From assembly GCA_037189785.1 (NCBI GenBank), contig JBBCIP010000290.1, positions 1-9,771 of the forward strand: a DNA stretch of 9,771 nt, written 5' to 3'. Below are positions 7,416 to 9,771 of this stretch, piece after piece. The DNA is from Govanella sp037189785. GTDB lineage: Bacteria > Pseudomonadota > Alphaproteobacteria > Sphingomonadales > Govanellaceae. The first letter of the stretch is position 1, and the number at the start of each line of letters is the position of its first letter. Position numbers and translations under genes: made by a program. The notes beneath the pieces are model-generated. The model searched no databases. It was not told the DNA's origin and saw only the letters and a program-made list of their open reading frames with translations.

Positions 7416-8093
7416 ATGACGCATACAGAATTTACGCAGTCGTTAGCCGTCGTCGGCGGAACCGGCGCCCTTGGATCAGGATTAGTAAAGCGTGCGGCGC
7501 GCGCCGGTCTCACTGTCTATATAGGATCGCGTGATCCAGACAAAGCCAAGGCCATGGCTGATAAAGTGTGTGCCGAAATCCCTGAGGCACGGGTTTACGG
7601 CACCGACAATAGGTCCGCCGCCGATCAAGGCGACATCGTTGCACTGACTGTTCCCTTCGCCACGCAACTTGACACATTGAGCGAAATAAAATCGGCTTTG
7701 CCCGGCAAAATTTTAATCGATACCACGGTCCCTTTGGTGCCGCCGAAAGTTGCCCGGGTGCAATTGCCGTCAGAAGGGTCTGCCGCACAACGCGCCCAAA
7801 ATTTCTTGGGCGACCAGATTGACGTCGTATCAGGTCTGCATAATGTGGCCGCTGTGAAGCTCGGGCATGAGGGCGACCCAGGCTGTGATATTTTGATCTT
7901 CGGCGATCGCAAAGAAAGTCGTGACACGGTGGTGACGATGCTGACAGCCATGTCGCTACGAGCGTGGCATGGCGGATCCTTGGCAAACTCCGCAGCCGCG
8001 GAAGCGATGACATCGGTCTTGATTTTCATCAACAAAATGTATGGCCCGGGTCATGCCGGAATCAAAATCACCTTTGCTCATGACAAAGAATGA
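7416..8093 (+). CDS. npdG: NADPH-dependent F420 reductase (F420H2:NADP+ oxidoreductase, Fno/NpdG type)
   Basis: Exchanges hydride between F420 and NADP, providing reduced F420 or regenerating NADPH, in the cytoplasm. The 225-residue length fits the family. The N-terminal Rossmann motif is VVGGTGALGSG (Gly14, Gly15, Gly17, Gly20), followed at the end of the second strand by YIGSRD, where Ser38 and Arg39 are placed to bind the NADP 2'-phosphate. Later segments DIVALTVPF, KILIDTTVPL and a C-terminal helix with NSAAAEAMTSVLIFIN near residues 190-210 also fit. I chose ATG 7416. An upstream ATG at 7326 lies in frame but would overlap the preceding gene by 70 bases with a non-family N-terminus. The ribosome-binding site is weak, so translation may be coupled to the upstream gene 20 bases away. 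Its position beside an LLM enzyme and fbiC strongly supports the F420 role. Confidence 0.92.
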   Translation: MTHTEFTQSLAVVGGTGALGSGLVKRAARAGLTVYIGSRDPDKAKAMADKVCAEIPEARVYGTDNRSAADQGDIVALTVPFATQLDTLSEIKSALPGKILIDTTVPLVPPKVARVQLPSEGSAAQRAQNFLGDQIDVVSGLHNVAAVKLGHEGDPGCDILIFGDRKESRDTVVTMLTAMSLRAWHGGSLANSAAAEAMTSVLIFINKMYGPGHAGIKITFAHDKE

Positions 8094-8094
8094 C

Positions 8095-8127
8095 GCCAAA
8101 TCAGTGATAAGCCAGATCAGTGATAAG
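8095..8127 (+). repeat. Two-copy 16-base tandem repeat between npdG and fbiC
   Basis: GCCAAATCAGTGATAA (8095-8110) is followed directly by GCCAGATCAGTGATAA (8111-8126) and a further G. The copies differ at one base. The array starts two bases after the npdG stop and ends just before the fbiC start region, so it forms most of the gap. It is a likely local duplication. It could also be a paired direct-repeat binding site. Confidence 0.75.
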
Positions 8128-8141
8128 ATGGAATACCAAAA

Positions 8142-9771
8142 TTGGTCAAGGGTACGGATACACAGCTTTTAGATCGCATTTTGGATAATGATCGTCTGAC
8201 GGTCACTTATCTTTCCACCTTACTTGATCATACGCACACCGAAAATCTGATGACCATGGCAGCAACGGTGCGCGATCATGGTCATGGGTCGATTGTGACC
8301 TATTCGCCCAAGGTGTTCATCCCCCTGACCCATCTTTGTCGCGACAGCTGCGGCTATTGCACATTCGCGGAAACACCAAAGATCAGCAAATCGCCCTATC
8401 TTTCGATCGATCAGGTATTAGAGATTTGTAAGCGTGGCACTGAGCATGGTTGCAAGGAAGCGCTGTTCACGCTCGGCGACAAACCGGAATACCGATATAG
8501 CGCTGCCCGACAGGCGCTTGATGACATGGGTTATGGGTCTACCATCGATTACGTGATCGATGCCGCCCGGATCGTTTTGAAAGAAACAGGGTTGATTCCC
8601 CATATCAATGCCGGTGTCATGACAAGCGATGAACTTATCCGGCTACGGACAGTTTCAGCGTCACAAGGTTTAATGCTAGAATCGACTGCACAGTCGCTCC
8701 TTGCGAAAGGCGGCGCTCATTATGGTTCGCCCGATAAAGATCCGGCTTTGCGTTTAAGCATGATGGACACTGCGGGACATCTGAAAATCCCATTCACGTC
8801 CGGCATACTGATCGGAATCGGCGAAAGCTGGGTCGATCGGATAAACTCGCTGATCGCCTTGCGCGCGTTGAACGACCAGTATGGGCATATTCAGGAAATT
8901 ATCATTCAGAATTTCCGGGCCAAACCGCATACGCGCATGAGCCAAGCCCCAGAGCCAAGCGAGGACGATATGCTGCGCACGATCGCGCTCGCCCGATTGA
9001 TCTTTGGCCCACATATGAACATTCAAGCGCCGCCGAACCTGTCGCCGACCAGTTTATCTAATCTGATCGCGGCCGGGATCAATGATTGGGGCGGCGTGTC
9101 ACCCGTAACACCCGACCATGTCAACCCGGAAGCACCCTGGCCCCATCTGGCCATATTGCGGCGGGCGACGGAGGCGGCGGGAAAAACCTTGACCCCACGT
9201 TTGACGGTCTATCCATCTTATGTGCGCGCGGCCGCCACATGGCTTGATAAAGCAGTTACGCCCCATGTTCTGAAAGTATCGGATACCGATGGATTTGCCC
9301 GGGAAGATCTGTGGCAGACCGGCATTTCCGACGACGTGCCATCAACACCAACACCCCACACCGCAGCATCAGAAAAACTGACGGCGATTGTCGATCGGGC
9401 AGCCCAGGGTGCGGTTTTGACCAAGCAAGATATCAGCGCATTGTTTCGCGCCCGCGGCAGCGATCTCGAGTACCTATTAAACGCTGCGAACAGTCTTCGC
9501 CAGGCGCAAACAGGCAACACGGTCACCTACGCCATCAACCGTAATATCAATTATACGAATGTGTGCGGGTATCATTGCCAGTTCTGTGGCTTTTCAAAGC
9601 AACTGCGCCATCAGCCGGGGCGGGAATCCTCCTATCTTCTCGACCTGCACGAAATCGGGAACCGATCAGCGGAAGCTTGGCAACGCGGTGCGACCGAGGT
9701 TTGCTTGCAAGGCGGCATTCACCCGAAATTCACGGGCCAAACCTATTTGGATATTTGCCAAGCGGTGCGGG
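8142..9771 (+). CDS. fbiC: FO synthase, fused CofG-CofH radical-SAM protein (FbiC), 3' end outside window
   Basis: Makes FO (7,8-didemethyl-8-hydroxy-5-deazariboflavin), the chromophore of coenzyme F420, from tyrosine and the flavin precursor 5-amino-6-ribitylaminouracil. The frame is open from 8127 to the right edge; 543 codons follow the proposed start. The CofG half has the radical-SAM motif CRDSCGYC (Cys66, Cys70, Cys73) after KVFIPLTHL, then ALFTLGDKPE, HYGSPDKDP, IQNFRAKPHT, IQAPPNL and DWGGVSPVTPDHVNPE, all close to mycobacterial FbiC as I recall it. The CofH half begins near residue 465 with NYTNVCGYHCQFCGF (Cys475, Cys479, Cys482) and continues to TEVCLQGGIHP before the edge. The fused layout is the actinobacterial one; archaea and cyanobacteria usually have separate CofG and CofH. 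The start is uncertain: TTG 8142, with a weak GGAA eight bases upstream, is the first in-frame candidate; TTG 8181 is a later one. Confidence 0.95.
   Translation, partial: MVKGTDTQLLDRILDNDRLTVTYLSTLLDHTHTENLMTMAATVRDHGHGSIVTYSPKVFIPLTHLCRDSCGYCTFAETPKISKSPYLSIDQVLEICKRGTEHGCKEALFTLGDKPEYRYSAARQALDDMGYGSTIDYVIDAARIVLKETGLIPHINAGVMTSDELIRLRTVSASQGLMLESTAQSLLAKGGAHYGSPDKDPALRLSMMDTAGHLKIPFTSGILIGIGESWVDRINSLIALRALNDQYGHIQEIIIQNFRAKPHTRMSQAPEPSEDDMLRTIALARLIFGPHMNIQAPPNLSPTSLSNLIAAGINDWGGVSPVTPDHVNPEAPWPHLAILRRATEAAGKTLTPRLTVYPSYVRAAATWLDKAVTPHVLKVSDTDGFAREDLWQTGISDDVPSTPTPHTAASEKLTAIVDRAAQGAVLTKQDISALFRARGSDLEYLLNAANSLRQAQTGNTVTYAINRNINYTNVCGYHCQFCGFSKQLRHQPGRESSYLLDLHEIGNRSAEAWQRGATEVCLQGGIHPKFTGQTYLDICQAVR

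Noticed and set aside
7510..8013. 167-codon open frame on the minus strand
   Set aside because: It is antisense to npdG with a low-complexity, Arg/Pro/Ser-rich translation typical of a shadow frame.
8095..8127. Possible CRISPR-like repeat
   Set aside because: Only two directly abutting 16-base copies with no spacer; this is a tandem duplication.
8128..8172. 14-codon leader peptide before fbiC
   Set aside because: No ribosome-binding site and no attenuator-like codon run; more likely a marker of start uncertainty or a frameshift than a gene.

Overview
The window looks like part of an alphaproteobacterial chromosome. The Gram-negative character is clear from an RND efflux pump, a TonB-dependent outer-membrane receptor and a SoxR-type regulator. 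The alphaproteobacterial assignment is an inference from the style of the receptor and the AraC-type regulator, not a proven placement. All confident genes lie on the + strand. Coding density is high, and no gap without a gene is longer than about 205 bases. I see no tRNA, rRNA, CRISPR array, transposase or integrase.

Region 1 (1-2163) is the end of an efflux module. It holds the C-terminal half of an RND (AcrB-type) inner-membrane pump, cut by the window edge, followed two bases later by soxR, which carries a complete [2Fe-2S] cysteine cluster. This arrangement fits a redox-responsive drug or redox-compound export operon.

Region 2 (2164-3547) holds an AraC/XylS-family regulator. Upstream is a 205-base spacer with a perfect 14-base palindrome. 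Downstream is a terminator-like hairpin, then a short leader with a second dyad in front of the next operon.

Region 3 (3548 to the window end) reads as one operon with gaps of 12, 11, 20 and 48 bases: a TonB-dependent receptor, a luciferase-like (LLM) reductase of the F420-dependent type, an NTF2/SnoaL-fold small protein, an NADPH-dependent F420 reductase (Fno/NpdG type), and fbiC, a fused CofG-CofH radical-SAM FO synthase. The fbiC frame runs off the right edge, so it has no stop codon in the window.

Read together, region 3 is a candidate self-contained deazaflavin (F420) module in a Gram-negative bacterium. The receptor would import a substrate, the LLM enzyme would reduce or oxidise it with F420, the NTF2-fold protein might help with an isomerisation, cyclisation or hydrolysis step, NpdG would exchange hydride between F420 and NADP, and FbiC would make the cofactor's chromophore. 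The AraC regulator is the obvious candidate controller. The substrate cannot be read from the sequence.
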